Notes under the pieces: model-generated | What the model saw: the letters and a program-made list of their open reading frames with translations, nothing else | Told to the model about the DNA's origin: nothing | Databases searched by the model: none | Assembly: GCA_009760855.2 (NCBI GenBank) | Contig: WPIO01000029.1 | Span: 469,501-533,500 of the forward strand | Direction of reading: 5' to 3' | DNA: 64,000 bases | Origin: Cristatella mucedo | Lineage: Eukaryota; Bryozoa; Phylactolaemata; Cristatellidae | Made by a program: the position numbers and the translations under genes | Part shown: positions 24,914 through 36,059 of the stretch, one piece after another | Layout: every line of letters begins with the position of its first letter | How positions within the stretch are numbered: position 1 is the first letter of the stretch

Positions 24914-25703
24914 CTTCTATTGTTCGGACTTTGATGGAACTGAGCTTTGCAACGAAATATGTGACTGTAAAATGCTTTTTGTCACACGTCATGACTAGGA
25001 GCTAAATACGCAGATGGTATTACATTGTCAGTTATAGAGAAGATGCGTTTCCTAATTTGAGATTTGCCCGTTGCAAGTTCTTCTCACCATAGTTGTATCA
25101 GTTGCCAGTTGTGCACGTTCCTGTTGCAAAATGACGATTATCCGAGAGCATGAATAGGGTAACATCGACTCTCTGATTTGGCCTTATTAACAGTAGAGAA
25201 AGAAACTCTGGAAAATATTTATTTCCAAAGTATAATAGACCAGTTTGCCACGTTCAAGTCAAGAACAGTTCACCAAAGCTACAACTGTGATAGCTACCCT
25301 GTATCTGTACCACAGTGTGTAGAACCTTCTCGACTCGATATGCCAGGTAGCGTTTTTCTTTTGCATTTCTTCTGTGGTGGAGCTATTTTGCAGCGATTTT
25401 GACAAGGGGAGGGGCGCCATTTGTGGCTCTGTCCCCGGGCGCCGAAAGTTCTCACCACGCCTCTGGCTTACTGCTCGACTCGCTCGAGCCGACTCTTTCG
25501 TTGCTGAAGAGACGAATAGAGCACACAAGTCCGGGAGAGCGGTAGCGGCGATGCAGCCACGCTCGCGAGCACTCTAGAGGAGCGCACATTCAGGCGGGCA
25601 GCGCATGCAAACAGCTATGCGAGAAGCAGCAGCTCAAACTCACTGGACGCCATTGTGGCGCTAACGTGGCAGGCCGCGCAGTCGCGCGGAGCAGCGGCCG
25701 CAC

Positions 25704-25799
25704 CGTTCATTGCGGCGAGATCTCCCTGCGCCGCTTCAGAAACTCCTTGTAGTCCTCGTCGAGGTTCGGGTTGTCTTCGTCATATCTCTCGAGGTCCAT
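25704..25799 (-). pseudogene. X2 copy of the 32-codon exon, with stop
   Basis: Minus strand. ATG at 25799, then MDLERYDEDNPNLDEDY...RRREI, and the conserved donor (ACG|GTGCGG) exactly 96 nt from the ATG. Codon 31 is TGA, so this copy would end one codon before the donor. An otherwise well-kept peptide with a terminal stop suggests recent loss. Confidence 0.55.
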
Positions 25800-25999
25800 C
25801 GCCTGAGGGCAGCCTGCAGTCAAGCGTAGCGTTCGACCTTCAGGATGCACCTCGCACGGTCTTGCGCGGCAAGGGGACAAAGCTCTGAACCTAACGGGGA
25901 GATTCGTGCCACCGTCGCGGCTTAGGGCACGAACCATGCCAACTTATGGCTTTGCAAAGCAGAAAATCTCGCTCTGCGGCGTCGATGCGCATCGGAAGG

Positions 26000-26318
26000 T
26001 TGTGCTCAGCAGTTTCTAGACTGTGGAACTCCCTTCCAAAATTCGCATGCAACGACATATCCTCTCCTTGTTCTGACTGTGGCACATCCTTTTCAGCGGC
26101 GCTGAACTGCTACTTCTACGCTATTCTCTACTTTAACTGCCCTGCTTAGCTTAGCTATGCTTAATGCTTTATCTTTGTTGGGTATGATGAAGTCGGTTAG
26201 CTACCGAAAGCGCTACCGAAAACCTCTTAAGCTTTGAGTGCGCTACAGGAAACTCACGAGCGTAACACCCACTTAGCGTTCGTGGTTTGCAGAGTTACAG
26301 ACGGAGATACATTTCATT
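26000..26318 (+). mobile_element. LINE-B 3' end fragment in X2b
   Basis: Same piece as at 2790-3092: a degenerate WNSLPKFACNDIS frame, then 3' UTR to ggagatacatt. Confidence 0.7.
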
Positions 26319-26350
26319 ATATCGGGTCACATATGCGGGCCTAAACCAAG

Positions 26351-26965
26351 AGGGCTAAGAGAAGAAAAGAAAATTAGGTCGGAGGATGCCGGCCTGTGCG
26401 CATCGCTGTGAGGGCGTTACTTGAGTTCCGTGAAAATATATAAGGTATTTGCCACCGAAAATGCAGCATTTTACCTCCCACAACTGTTGGCGATATCACT
26501 CCTACCCACAGAGTTGAAGACCTAGCAGCATTTGATGCCACCGATCGCCAACGAGCTACCAATGCCTTTAATACCTGCAGCAATCGCAGAATCCGTACCT
26601 GCAGACAGAGGCCTAGTGCAACCATGGGCAGTGGAACCCTACTCTACTGAAGGTACCGAACATGGTGGTTCACTAGTTGAGGTTGATTTGTCTGTAACAC
26701 CTGTGGCGCAAGACATCATGCTGCGAGTTCCGAGAAGTGTATGCTTTTGGGATATAGTAGGCTGACCATCTCCACCTCACCGTCGACCTTCGGTCTCCGG
26801 TTTCGGTGTCGAGTGTCACCGCCACTATATCTCAGAAACGTATACTTCACGTATGTCTTCAAAAACCTTTACATACTATTTTTCACTTTTTTTCATTTTT
26901 AAGGTTTCATTTAGTGCTCCTGAAGGCACCATGTACGCTTATGTACCCGGCTGTAATTTTTGCGT
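26351..26965. other. Unassigned; one open frame without motif
   Basis: The plus frame 26532-26765 (77 codons, Pro/Glu-rich start) has no recognised domain, and I do not call it a gene. Confidence 0.35.
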
Positions 26966-26967
26966 TG

Positions 26968-27135
26968 CACTAGGTAAGGCATTGGCTTTTCACAGCCTCA
27001 GTTCCGATGTCGTGGATGCGAATCCTGCAGCTGGCGATCCTCTACTGCCGCTGCAAGCGGTGGCGAGAGCCGTGATAGCTCCTCTGTCGCGATGCAAAGT
27101 TGCTTTTAAATCAGCTATTATTTTTTATATATTAA
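26968..27135 (+). mobile_element. SINE-2
   Basis: Begins cactaggtaaggcattgg. A degenerate B box tggatgcgaatcctg, a stem-like gccgctgcaagcggtggcg and tail gcttttaaatcagctatt follow. The adjoining 130 bp are repeated at 28.69-28.81 kb. Confidence 0.75.
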
Positions 27136-27262
27136 TAATAATTTTTATAGTATAAGATGGAACTCTAAAATTTATCCATTTCATGAGCTGATGAGAAGTC
27201 GTTTAATGATCAAGCTATAAGAGTTTAAAGGCTGACATAACTAAATTTGGCATTAAACCAGT
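27136..27262. repeat. Direct duplicate of the sequence next to pseudogene B (left copy)
   Basis: 27150-27260 (agatggaactctaaaa... to ctaaatttggc) matches 28700-28812 at high identity. Both copies directly follow a SINE-2 tail, so SINE tail plus flank were duplicated together. The right copy abuts the broken end of ankyrin exon 2 of paralogue B. Confidence 0.8.
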
Positions 27263-28429
27263 TCTTAAAAAAAATTATAGTAAATGATTAAAGTTAAGTC
27301 TGTAGATGTTGAGCCAAAATTAATACTATGGAGAGATATTATGCTCCTACATATGAGTCTGAAGTTGAAGGATTATTAAGGATAGAGTGAACGGTTCGGT
27401 TTTGGAAAGATGACAAACAGCCGAAAGGAAATAAATTATTAGTTTGAAGGATTCGAAGCTGCAGACAAGGATCTTTGTAATATGAAAGAGAGGTCTAGTC
27501 TTAGCTTGACTGATATTATTCAAATATTGATGCACACTTTAAAAAGTGCTAAATTAACTATGATTGTTAAGGTAAGACTTGAAAATGATTCGGATAAGAC
27601 TTGCATTGCTGCATTATTTGGGGACAGACGATATCAATAAACAGGTTATCATATTTTCAGAGTTTTATAAATAAGCATTTTTTCTCGGATGATGGAGAGA
27701 CTCAACGTGTGGTCAGAAATAGGTTCAACGTGGATTACTAGTGAAGTATTCATGTTTTAAGCAAAACGTACAATGTATAATCTACAAAGAAGGTACGTAT
27801 TGAGAATTGCCTGATAAGTTTAAGATCATGAATCTTTTCGGGAGAACTATTTCTAAAATTCTATGCTCTAAGTAAACACCATTATGCCCAGTGATTATCT
27901 TCATGGTTTTTATATTTACAAGACATGCTTTATTCTTGAACTTGCTGTTTAACTAGGAAGTTTCAGTAGAAATTAAATATTCGTCACTCATTCTAAAATG
28001 AGAAAACTGTTTAAGAGTAGTGAATGAAAGTCAGCTTTATAAGTCAAGAAGATTTCTTAATTGGCAAATATATTTAGTATTAGCATAAATTTTTATGATT
28101 TTGATACCAGTCTTTCACCGTTTATAGTTAGCCACGGACAAGAGTATCACACTGATATTTTACTATATGAGAGCAAAACGATTTTCCATTATGTCCTAGT
28201 TACTAGTTTCAATGCGGTATGTAGGAGAAAGGATGAGAAAATTACTAGAGTATTTCGTAAGAGACTTCTATCAAAACTTCTATACTAATGAGAAATTACA
28301 AGAGCATGATATACTTTGCTCGGGAGAATATTTTGGAAGTGCAACAATTCAAATGCCAACTCCTAATACTAGAAAGGATGGAAGTGGCATCTTAGTGAAA
28401 TATAGAGAGCATGATAAGATGCTGAGGGC
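27263..28429. other. AT-rich island, no gene recognised
   Basis: Markedly AT-richer than the surrounding sequence, with many stops in all frames. A 28.2-28.4 kb plus frame (RYVGERMRKLLEYFVRDFYQ...) has no family I recognise. It could be a decayed element of foreign composition. Confidence 0.4.
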
Positions 28430-28585
28430 TCATAAATTAGCTGTCCCATTCCTCCGCTTAAAGACAGTTGGCGACAGAAGCTTTAGCTCTGCAGGTCCTA
28501 GACTGTGGAACTCGCTTCCACAATTCTTACGCAACGACAACTACTCTCCTACTGCCGACTATGGCACATCTTTACTACTCTACTA
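28430..28585 (+). mobile_element. LINE-B internal fragment
   Basis: Encodes KLAVPFLRLKTVGDRSFSS and WNSLPQFLRNDN in frame, as in the copy at 8.9 kb. It is truncated on both sides and abuts a SINE-2 fragment at 28595. Confidence 0.8.
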
Positions 28586-28594
28586 CTCTACTAA

Positions 28595-28690
28595 TACTCT
28601 ACTGCCGCTGCAAGCGGTGGTGAGAGCCGTAAAAGCTCCTCTGTCGCGATGCAAAGAGGCTTTTAAATCAGCTACTGTATATTAATACAA
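28595..28690 (+). mobile_element. SINE-2, 5'-truncated
   Basis: Retains only the gccgctgcaagcggtggtga body and tail. Confidence 0.65.
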
Positions 28691-28811
28691 TTTTTTTTAT
28701 AGTATAAGATGGAACTCTAAAATGTATCTATTTCATGAGCTGATGCGGAGTCGTTTAATGATCAAGCTATAGGAGTTTAAACGCTGATATAACTAAATTT
28801 GGCGGTAAACC

Positions 28812-29836
28812 AACCATCACATGAAATGCTGTATTACCGTCAAGGCAACGCAATCCGACATCAGCACCCGCCGTAACGATGTGCTCGATGAGTTTCTTGT
28901 GTTTCTGCTGTATAGCGAGATTGAGGATTGACATCCCTTCTTTATTTAGCACGACGAATATCTCCTTCCCCAATGACCGGCGATCTTCTAAAAGCTGCAT
29001 GAAAATGGCCTCATCCCTTTTCATCACTGCCAAATGTAACGGCGTGTTTCCTGCACTGTTCGAGACCTTAGCACTCAGAGGATTTAGCGCTTGCACAACG
29101 TGCATATTTCCTGCATTGACTGCCAGATGCAATGTCGTACTTCCGCTCTTGTCCTGCGTATCCAAAATCATCCAATTGTGACTCTGGATGACCTGCGTGA
29201 TCAGAAAGCCGACGGCTGAGGCGTTAATGTGCTTCGATTTGGCTGCTTCATGGAGAATCGTCATTCCGATTCCATTGGCTGTTTCTAAGCCAGCTTGACT
29301 AGTCAAGATCTTAATGCAGTCGCAGTTTCCCCGATGACATGCGAGTTGAAGTGGGGTGTTTCCATCGGCGTTTACTTGGGATGCCGTCTCCACGTTGCAG
29401 TACTGCTGCACAATGTCGGCGTGATTGTGCAATGCGGCGACATGCAACATCGTGTTGCCCCTATTGTCTCTGCACGCGATATCTATGCCACTTCTCAACA
29501 TCAGTGCTACTTTGCCAGCGTCTCCGTTCTTGGCTGCGAGGTGGAGTGGTGAGCATACCTCGGGGACAAAGGAAGGTCGCGTTCTAATTAAACTGCTTGA
29601 TACTACTTTAACAACCAACGTTTCTTGCCAGTGCTCAGGAAGCTGCAGCAGCACGTCAAGCATCTTGTCAGCATCAGAGTTGACTGCGTAATTCCACACA
29701 CTAAGCCCTTCCTCGTTCATGTCCTGAAGGTTTCCTTCCTCGCGCACCAAAAGAGAAACGGTGTCAACATGTCCATGCTTCGCTGCTTCCAATAAAGGCG
29801 TCGCGCCTGCTCCGTTCACCGAATTCACGGTGGCGC
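28812..29836 (-). pseudogene. Paralogue B, ankyrin exon 2 (open, but 3' end lost)
   Basis: Minus strand. The exon starts after a strong acceptor (tttttctgttag, AG at 29837-29838) in the same phase as copy C. It is open throughout, about 340 codons, and encodes about ten ankyrin repeats: ATPLLEAAKHGH, SPLHLAAKNGD, NTMLHVAALHNH, NTPLQLACHRGN, MTILHEAAKSKH, TTLHLAVNAGN, NTPLHLAVMKRD, SILNLAIQQKH and NTAFHVMV. It ends abruptly at 28812, where a duplicated repeat flank begins. About 20 codons and the donor present in copy C are gone. With exon 1 also broken and no channel exon nearby, I call it a pseudogene, although the long open frame suggests late loss or residual constraint. An ankyrin-only product is a possible alternative. 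Confidence 0.8.
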
Positions 29837-29839
29837 CTA

Positions 29840-31930
29840 ACAGAAAAACGTTGCAGATCATTGGACTCGGCCATCTCGGAATTGAAAGCAAATCGTAGAT
29901 GTTTCTTGCACAGCAGTACTTAAGAAAATGGCTTCAACCAATCTTGCGAATAATTTTAATTGTAAGTGTCGTAAATACCGCAACAACGATGTACTGTAAC
30001 AACACGTGATTCCGAACTTTAAGAGGTTTTGATAATCTGTATAATGAAGCCAGCACTGTGAATTCCCCCTGTGTTCTGGTGCCCAATCGCCAGTTTAACC
30101 GATTAGTGCTTAGGAAATGTTACACAGAGAGCGGAAAGAAAGTAACAGCGTCGAGAGTTAAGTGTGCATTTTATTTCCCACGGCGCATTAAGTTTAGAAG
30201 ATAACGAAAGCCTCGGTTCAGCCGGGTTTGGTTCAGCAGGTGGCGCTCTTTTTTTTAACGATTTTATCTACATCCTGTAATGGACTTGTGCGTGTTTAGC
30301 AAGTGGGACACATTCATTCATGGTTTTGACGTACATTATGTACCTAAAATACACTATTAGGGATGGCCGTGCCTTTTTGGAACAATCAATATTTTTTATA
30401 TTTGAAAGAGATAGATTTTAAAATTATCATATTAATACATGAAAATTATATAAATAGATCAAATGCAGCCATTAACATTGATTTTTAGCTACCTATAATA
30501 CATCGTCATGTCAATGGATGTCTTGATGCCAATTGGTAGCAGGTTCGAGGCGTTGAGCTCACCAAAGCATAGAACTGACGGTAAATTATCCAGAGGTTGG
30601 CAAGGAGCACGGCTAACCGACTCCAGTCTGAGTAGGAGAGAGCGAAGTCATTGACAGAAGACTAGTGAGTGACAGGACCTGGAAGTCGCTGCGTTGCTTT
30701 GTCCCGAGCCAGTGTTGGTCAATCAGAAGGTGCAACATGGAGTTAGATTCGTTCACGCCACTAAAGGCTAGCTACATAGTTTTGCATCAATTGTGTCTTA
30801 TAGTGCAAGTAGAAAGGCTTGCAAGGATTGAGTTGCACAAGTCTTGATGGGATTTTAAAATTCGTCGGTCAACTTGGCCCGCTCTTCAATTAAGGTCACT
30901 ATGTGTCTAATAATGACTTCTTTGCCGCTATATAAACGAGGCTGTTAAATAGGGTAACGTTGTAGTATTTCGCCAAAAGTCGTCGCGCTACGATTCCTTG
31001 CAGTTCTACTGCCAGAGTCAGCTCAGTTATGACTATCGATAAGGCAGCCACGGTAAGATGGCCAACACTCACGACGTCATGAAAGTGGTGCAGCACCACT
31101 CTTCAATTAAGGTCACGAGTGTGTCTAAGAGCTGCATTGACTCAGCTCAGTTGTTGGCAGGTTCGTGAACTCAGAAGACACGCTCCGTGAGAAGACTGCG
31201 TAGATATTCATCAAGATGAAACTACAAATGGCGAAGATTATTAGTTGGAAAGCTACAAGCTAGAGGAGGAAGGTGTTGAAGATTACGAGCTATTTCTCAC
31301 TCCGGAGATTATTAATCCCCGTCAGATAATCCTCCGCCGCTTAAAGGCGATTATAAATGATAATTGACTCAAACGCTCATAGCGGCGAGCTAGACAATTA
31401 GCGGTTAGCCAATAAGGAGAGGAGGTCGTAGGTCAAAACTCTCGCTTGTCGCTACGTTGCAAGTGCTCTAAGCTGTCAACCTGGGCACCCTCTTGACTTG
31501 AAGAAATAAAGAATGACCCTCCAAAACGTATCTGCTGCTCTAAACATGCGGCGTTCGCAGGTGAAACGCGGCAACATTTCAAGTAGACGAGAAATTACGG
31601 CCAAATAAGATTCAAAGCCCAGAGGGTACGAATCCATTATATTTAGTCTTAGGCCAATAGCCCTGGAAATAGTGAAGTTAGTCAACAACTTCGAAAGAGA
31701 AATAACTCTTTCCCGTGTAACTGTCCATTCGGAATTATGCGCACAGTGCATTGGGCCGTGTTTGCTGTGTTTTAATTCTTTATGGAAGCTCGAAGAGGAA
31801 CACGAAGTGAAATTTGTTTACAGTTAGAGAGCTTGAATGTGCATTATGTCTAGCCGCTACAATTGCGCCATAAATTTTAAACTGCATTAAGCTGGAGTGC
31901 TGCGGACGACACCGGGGTGCTTGCAGAACG
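29840..31930 (-). other. Intron of paralogue B
   Basis: Bounded by the conserved donor (AAAGCAG|GTACGT at 31934) and acceptor (29837). Blocks match the intron of paralogue A (19.0-19.6, 20.57-20.94, 21.55-21.70 kb) but without the LINE-B. A short direct repeat, ctcttcaattaaggtcac, occurs at 30885 and 31103. A SINE-2 tail remnant lies at 30920-30960. No gene was seen inside. Confidence 0.7.
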
Positions 31931-31933
31931 TAC

Positions 31934-32885
31934 CTGCTTTAATGAGCGTCTGGCACACCTCTGTGGCGCCTTCCCTGGCTGCAAAATTAAGCGCGGTTTC
32001 TTCCACGTGGATGCGTGCATTTACATCTGCGTCGTACTTGATGAGATGCTTGACGACGTCATCGAAAGCCATTGCCGAGGCCACGACGAGCGGGCAAACG
32101 AGACTCAGCTTTCTCTTTATATAATTCATTTAAATAGCGCCCCAGGAGAACCTAATCTCTATTCAGGCGCTTCACATATGCCTCGGGGCTCGAGCCCACG
32201 ACCTCAGTCAGACCTTGGTCGGGGCCATGTTAACGTTTGCCTTTCCGTTCTTGAGCAGCGTCTCAATCACTTCCAATTAGCGTCCTCTGACGGCCCAGTG
32301 CAGCGCCGACGAGCCCTTGTCGTTCTGCTAGTCCACGCGGGCTCCGAGCGATATGAGCAGCTTGACCGCGTCTGTGCGGCCATCGGTGGCTGCCCAAAGC
32401 AAGGGTGTGTCGTTTTTGCTGTTCTTCAAGTTGACATCCATACGGCATTCGACGATGTAGTACTTCACCATGTCGGTTTTCCCTGCTTTTGCTGCTATGT
32501 GCAGGCACGTGAGGTTTCTGGCTCTATGTCTTTCCTTCCTCTGTCCTTGCGGTTCGAAACGTGCGATTTCCAGCAAGAAGTCTCGACGCGGTCCAGGGAC
32601 GGACTGAACCAACCTTTTGACGATTGCTAACGATCCGAACTCGCTAGCAATGTGTAGACAGGTTCTGGTTGACTTATATCTATTTACTTCAGTCAAGTAC
32701 TGTGCTAGAACTAGATTCTGACAACATTCGTTGATCAGTAGGTTAGCCAGCTCATCGTTTCCTTTTAGCAGCGCCCGATGTAGCAGCGTCTCGTTCGAAT
32801 CCTGGCGCAAAATAGGTTCAGCGCATACTTCTTGACGTCATTCAGTAGCATTCCGATTACGTCAGCCTACCAATCATCGGCAGCT
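31934..32885 (-). pseudogene. Paralogue B, ankyrin exon 1, with SINE insertion, stops and frameshift
   Basis: Minus strand, parallel to copy C exon 1. It begins as a VFRAADDW[18 protein letters not shown] remnant (about 32880-32835). A frameshift follows, then an open stretch (32810-32328) with NETLLHRALLKGND, RTCLHIASEFGS, LTCLHIAAKAGK and DTPLLWAATDGR. A stop then falls after LGARVD, and GSSALHWAVRGR is followed by a second stop. After KANVN a SINE-1 interrupts the frame (32121-32226). The exon resumes with KRKLSLVCPLVVASAMAF, ADVNARIHVEETALNFAA and QTLIKAG, ending at the same donor phase as C. At least three stops or shifts plus the SINE make it non-functional. Confidence 0.88.
32121..32226 (-). 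mobile_element. SINE-1 inserted in ankyrin exon 1 of paralogue B
   Basis: Reads on the minus strand from gccccgaccaaggtctg through the B box gtgggctcgagcccc to ggttctcctggggcgct and an AT tail. The A-box part is missing (5' truncation). It splits an Asn-Ile/Lys codon region that is continuous in copy C. Confidence 0.9.
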
Positions 32886-33375
32886 CGGAATACAGAGTGA
32901 CTAGCGAGAGAGAAAGAGGGAGACACAGAGAGACCGACAGAGAGACAGAGACAGACCCGGGGAGATAGGTAGATTGATGGACAAACGGGCGGACTAACGA
33001 ACGGGTGGATGGATGGATGGACGGACGGACGGACGGACGGACGGACGGGCGGGCGGACGGACGGACGGACGGACGGACGGACGGACGGACGGACGGACGG
33101 ACGGACGGATGGATGGATGGATGGATGGATGGATGGATGGATGGATAGAGGGATGGATGGATAGAGGGATGGATGGATAGAGGGATGGATGGATGGATGG
33201 ATGGATGGATGGATGAATGGATGGATAGAGGGATGGATAGATCCACAGATAGATAAAAAGACAGTGAGACAGAGAGACGGAAAGACAGACAGACCGAAAT
33301 ACAGAAAGACAAAATTACAGACAAACCAGACAGACAGACAGACAGATAGATAGAGTGGGATAGAGAGCTAGGAAT
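32886..33375. repeat. Compound GGAC/GGAT/GACA minisatellite
   Basis: A GAGA-type lead-in is followed by about 25 GGAC units, then GGAT units with an interspersed higher-order unit of the form (GGAT)n-AGAG, then GACAGA. It begins where homology to the first part of exon 1 (copy A, 21.84 kb) ends, so it arose in or replaced that end of pseudogene B. Long frames rich in Pro-Ser-Ile-His are artefacts. Confidence 0.95.
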
Positions 33376-33517
33376 AGAGCGGGAGAGAGCACAATCTGGT
33401 CGTGAAAAAATTATCCCGAGAACCTCAAAAACTGTACGGCAGCCTTTCGTGGAAGATGACATCAATACATGGCTGTCACGGAGCACACGCCCGAAAACAT
33501 CTCGAGCTTCATTTCTC

Positions 33518-33603
33518 AAAGCCTGGCCGAGGTATTGGGCTCGAGTCCTGAGGCATACGTGAAACGCCTGAATTTAGACCAAGTCCTCTTAGGGCACTAT
33601 ACC
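33518..33603 (+). mobile_element. SINE-1, 5'-truncated
   Basis: B box ttgggctcgagtcctg, then cgcctgaatttaga and tcctcttagggcactata. Diverged copy. Confidence 0.75.
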
Positions 33604-33609
33604 AGCAAA

Positions 33610-34690
33610 TTTTATTTGTAATGTCTTAAGATGTCAGATATAGGTCGAGTTCATACTTGGGATATGTCAAAAATGAGAAATCTTCTTTCTTGACAATAAT
33701 TATAAGGGTAGCAATTTGTTTCTGGAAATGGTCTCATCGGGAAGACAACTAATTGGCCACATAGTGGACCGAATGTGCACTAGAACAACGCTACCGCATA
33801 ACATTCAAAATTCTATGGTAGCCTCACTCGCAGGGTTAAGTACATATGACTTGAAACCGCAATTGCGGGAAACTTACTTTGGAAATAGCGTGTGCACGGC
33901 AGTTCGAGATGACCACTCGCGTGGCCGGGCCTTTAGAGGCCAATGAGTGAGAACGCGCGTATGTGCGCAATGGTAAGAAATTCAGTGGCTGAACCTGGTA
34001 CTCTATTTTCTATAATTTGGAATCAAAACCATAGCTTACCGACGCTTATGTTAGAAACTGCAGCTTTATCGCAGTTGTTCGTGGGACCCGCAACAAGGAG
34101 TCAGGAGTTAGGAGCTAAGAGGGAGAATCCGGAAGACGGACAATGAGCAACAAGATAGGAGCTGGGAGACACCGGCTAGGGACCAGAAACCGGGTTCTGT
34201 AAGCTGGTATCTGGGAACCATCTCTTTAGACCGGAATAAGGAGAATTATCTTTCTAGATTCGCTTCAATGAAAAAATGGCAACTGACGCTGGAAAATAAC
34301 TCTGAAATTGAAATACAAGGCGATCAGCTCCAGATGTCTTTGAAGCGACATCTACAAACGCAAGTCGTAGCCCTCGCTAGAGAAACATAGCGAAGCTTGA
34401 TACCCCAGGGTTTGAAACCCGACAAGTCCACGGGGTCGCTCTGTGAAGAGCGTCCTAGCCTCCTTCGTGAAGCTCGGGAACCACAAGGGAAGGACTACGC
34501 AGCTTTCGAAGCGGTGGGGGGAGGGAGGGAGAGAAGGAGCTGAAGGTAGAGCAGATATGGCGGCTCATAGGGCGGCCACTGCGGTCCGTTGCTTGAGCAG
34601 CCTAAATCATATGCTTGAATGATGGCACCCGTAGGTGACTTAATATGTCTACACACATCGGCCATGCTGTTTAGAAGCCTAAAACTTGGT
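33610..34690. other. Intergenic, no gene recognised
   Basis: Short frames, none with a motif. Confidence 0.4.
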
Positions 34691-34754
34691 CAGCTTAACA
34701 TCTTATGCAGCTTGTAGAATGCGCGACAGAGAGTGAGACTTTAAAGAGCGGCAC

Positions 34755-34793
34755 AAAGATAGAGAAAGAGAGAGAGGGAGAGAGAGAGAGAAT

Positions 34794-34835
<42 letters not shown>

Positions 34836-34945
34836 GAGAGAGAGAAAGAGAATGGAAGAGAGAGAGATAGAGAGAGAGAGAGAGAGCGAGGGAGAGAGAG
34901 ATAGAGAAAGAGAAAGAGAATGGGAGAGATAGAGAGAGAGAGAGA

Positions 34946-35023
<78 letters not shown>

Positions 35024-35061
35024 TAGAGAGAGAGAAAGTGAATGGGAGAGAGAGAGAGAGA

Positions 35062-35146
<85 letters not shown>

Positions 35147-35166
35147 GGAGGGAGAGAGAGAGCCGC
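34755..35166. repeat. GA-rich microsatellite in X3
   Basis: Long, mostly pure GA with GGGA and GATA interruptions, paralogous to the tract at the left edge of X1. Confidence 0.97.
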
Positions 35167-35229
35167 CAGACCAGCTCCGGAAACCGCCCTCCAAGTCTGA
35201 TAGTCTACCTTATGAGGCCGGTAGCCATC

Positions 35230-35372
35230 TAAGATACCATACGTTCTGCAAGACCCAGGTCGTGGGTTTTATTCCTGCTATAGGCGATTCCCTATTGGTA
35301 GCGGCAAGCGGAGGGGATAGCCATTAGAGCTCTTCTGCAGCTATAAAACTAGGCTGTTGAGTCAGTTAACCT
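35230..35372 (+). mobile_element. SINE-2 in X3
   Basis: B box tcgtgggttttattcctg (diverged), stem gcggcaagcgg and end ggctgttgagtcagtt. Orthologous in position to the copy in X1. Confidence 0.7.
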
Positions 35373-36059
35373 TGTTTATTTAATAGGAGTAGGGGCTACT
35401 AGAAATGTTCTTGGCAACGGAAAGAGGCTCTTATTTTTAGTTGCATAATAATAGTAATAATAATAATAATGATAGTAATAGTAAAGCATTCCTATAGCCC
35501 TCTAGGAGAATAATATCTCTGTCTGGGCACTTTACTTGCACGCAGAAAAGGAAGCGTGTTAACTGGTTAGTCAAGACATGAGCAAATCCGGAATGCACAG
35601 GCACACACAAGACGATTCCCTCTGACTGAGCAAAGGCCGTGACTTATCTCGCAGGCTTTGAGCCTCTCTGTCAGCATCTTTCCAAATGAGCTTGAGATTG
35701 GACGGTTCGGCCCTCCCCGCCTCGCGAAACCAATGAGGAGACTTTAGCCCCGCCCCCAGCGCCAGCCCTCGCTACGCAAAGCGACTGCATGGCCTCAGCT
35801 GGCCAGCTCTTACTACTCGACTGGCTCCTGCCGACTCTTTCGTGGCTTAGGAGGAGAATAGAGCACAAAAGAGTGGGAGAGCAGTACCGGCGATGCAGCC
35901 ACGCTCGCGAGCACTCTAAGGGAGTGCACATCCAGGCGGGCAGCACAAGCAAACAGCAAACAACGGTGCGAGAAGCAGCAGTACAAACTTAATGGACGCC
36001 ATTGTGGCGCCAATCTTGTGCCTTTTCGGCCTCGAAGTCAAGCTGAGCCGTGGCCTCAC

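Larger units (their letters stand above)
23130..25265 (+). pseudogene. hAT transposase relic, ZMYM1/TTF type (DUF4371-like), split by an LTR
   Basis: Plus strand, several frames with stops. Recognisable pieces run in order. DEACRLLGCILNF comes first. A coiled stretch, LQDLQMTFKDASCELHPLE, is at about 23340. A TLYQTKLRQQ segment ends at the LTR, and the frame resumes after it with SDFDGTELCNEICDCKMLF. The C-terminal hAT dimerisation end, ALLTVEKETLENIYF...IIDQFATFKSR, is at 25178-25265. This order and wording fit the family known as zinc finger MYM-type 1-like or TTF-type transposases. The N-terminal zinc finger is not seen. No terminal inverted repeats were found, so element ends are uncertain. 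It is inactive. Confidence 0.7.
25430..26350. repeat. Repeat X, fragment X2b
   Basis: Matches X1 2240-3100 and X3 35.81-36.68 kb in the same orientation. It includes the exon-bearing block and the LINE-B 3' end (tttcattatatcgggtc replacing the canonical terminus). In X1 and X3 this block lies to the left of the block found at 22.69 kb, so X2 has been rearranged. Confidence 0.8.

Noticed and set aside
33000-33240. CRISPR-like array
   Set aside because: Four-base GGAC/GGAT units with no unique spacers, in a eukaryotic genome. It is a simple-sequence array.
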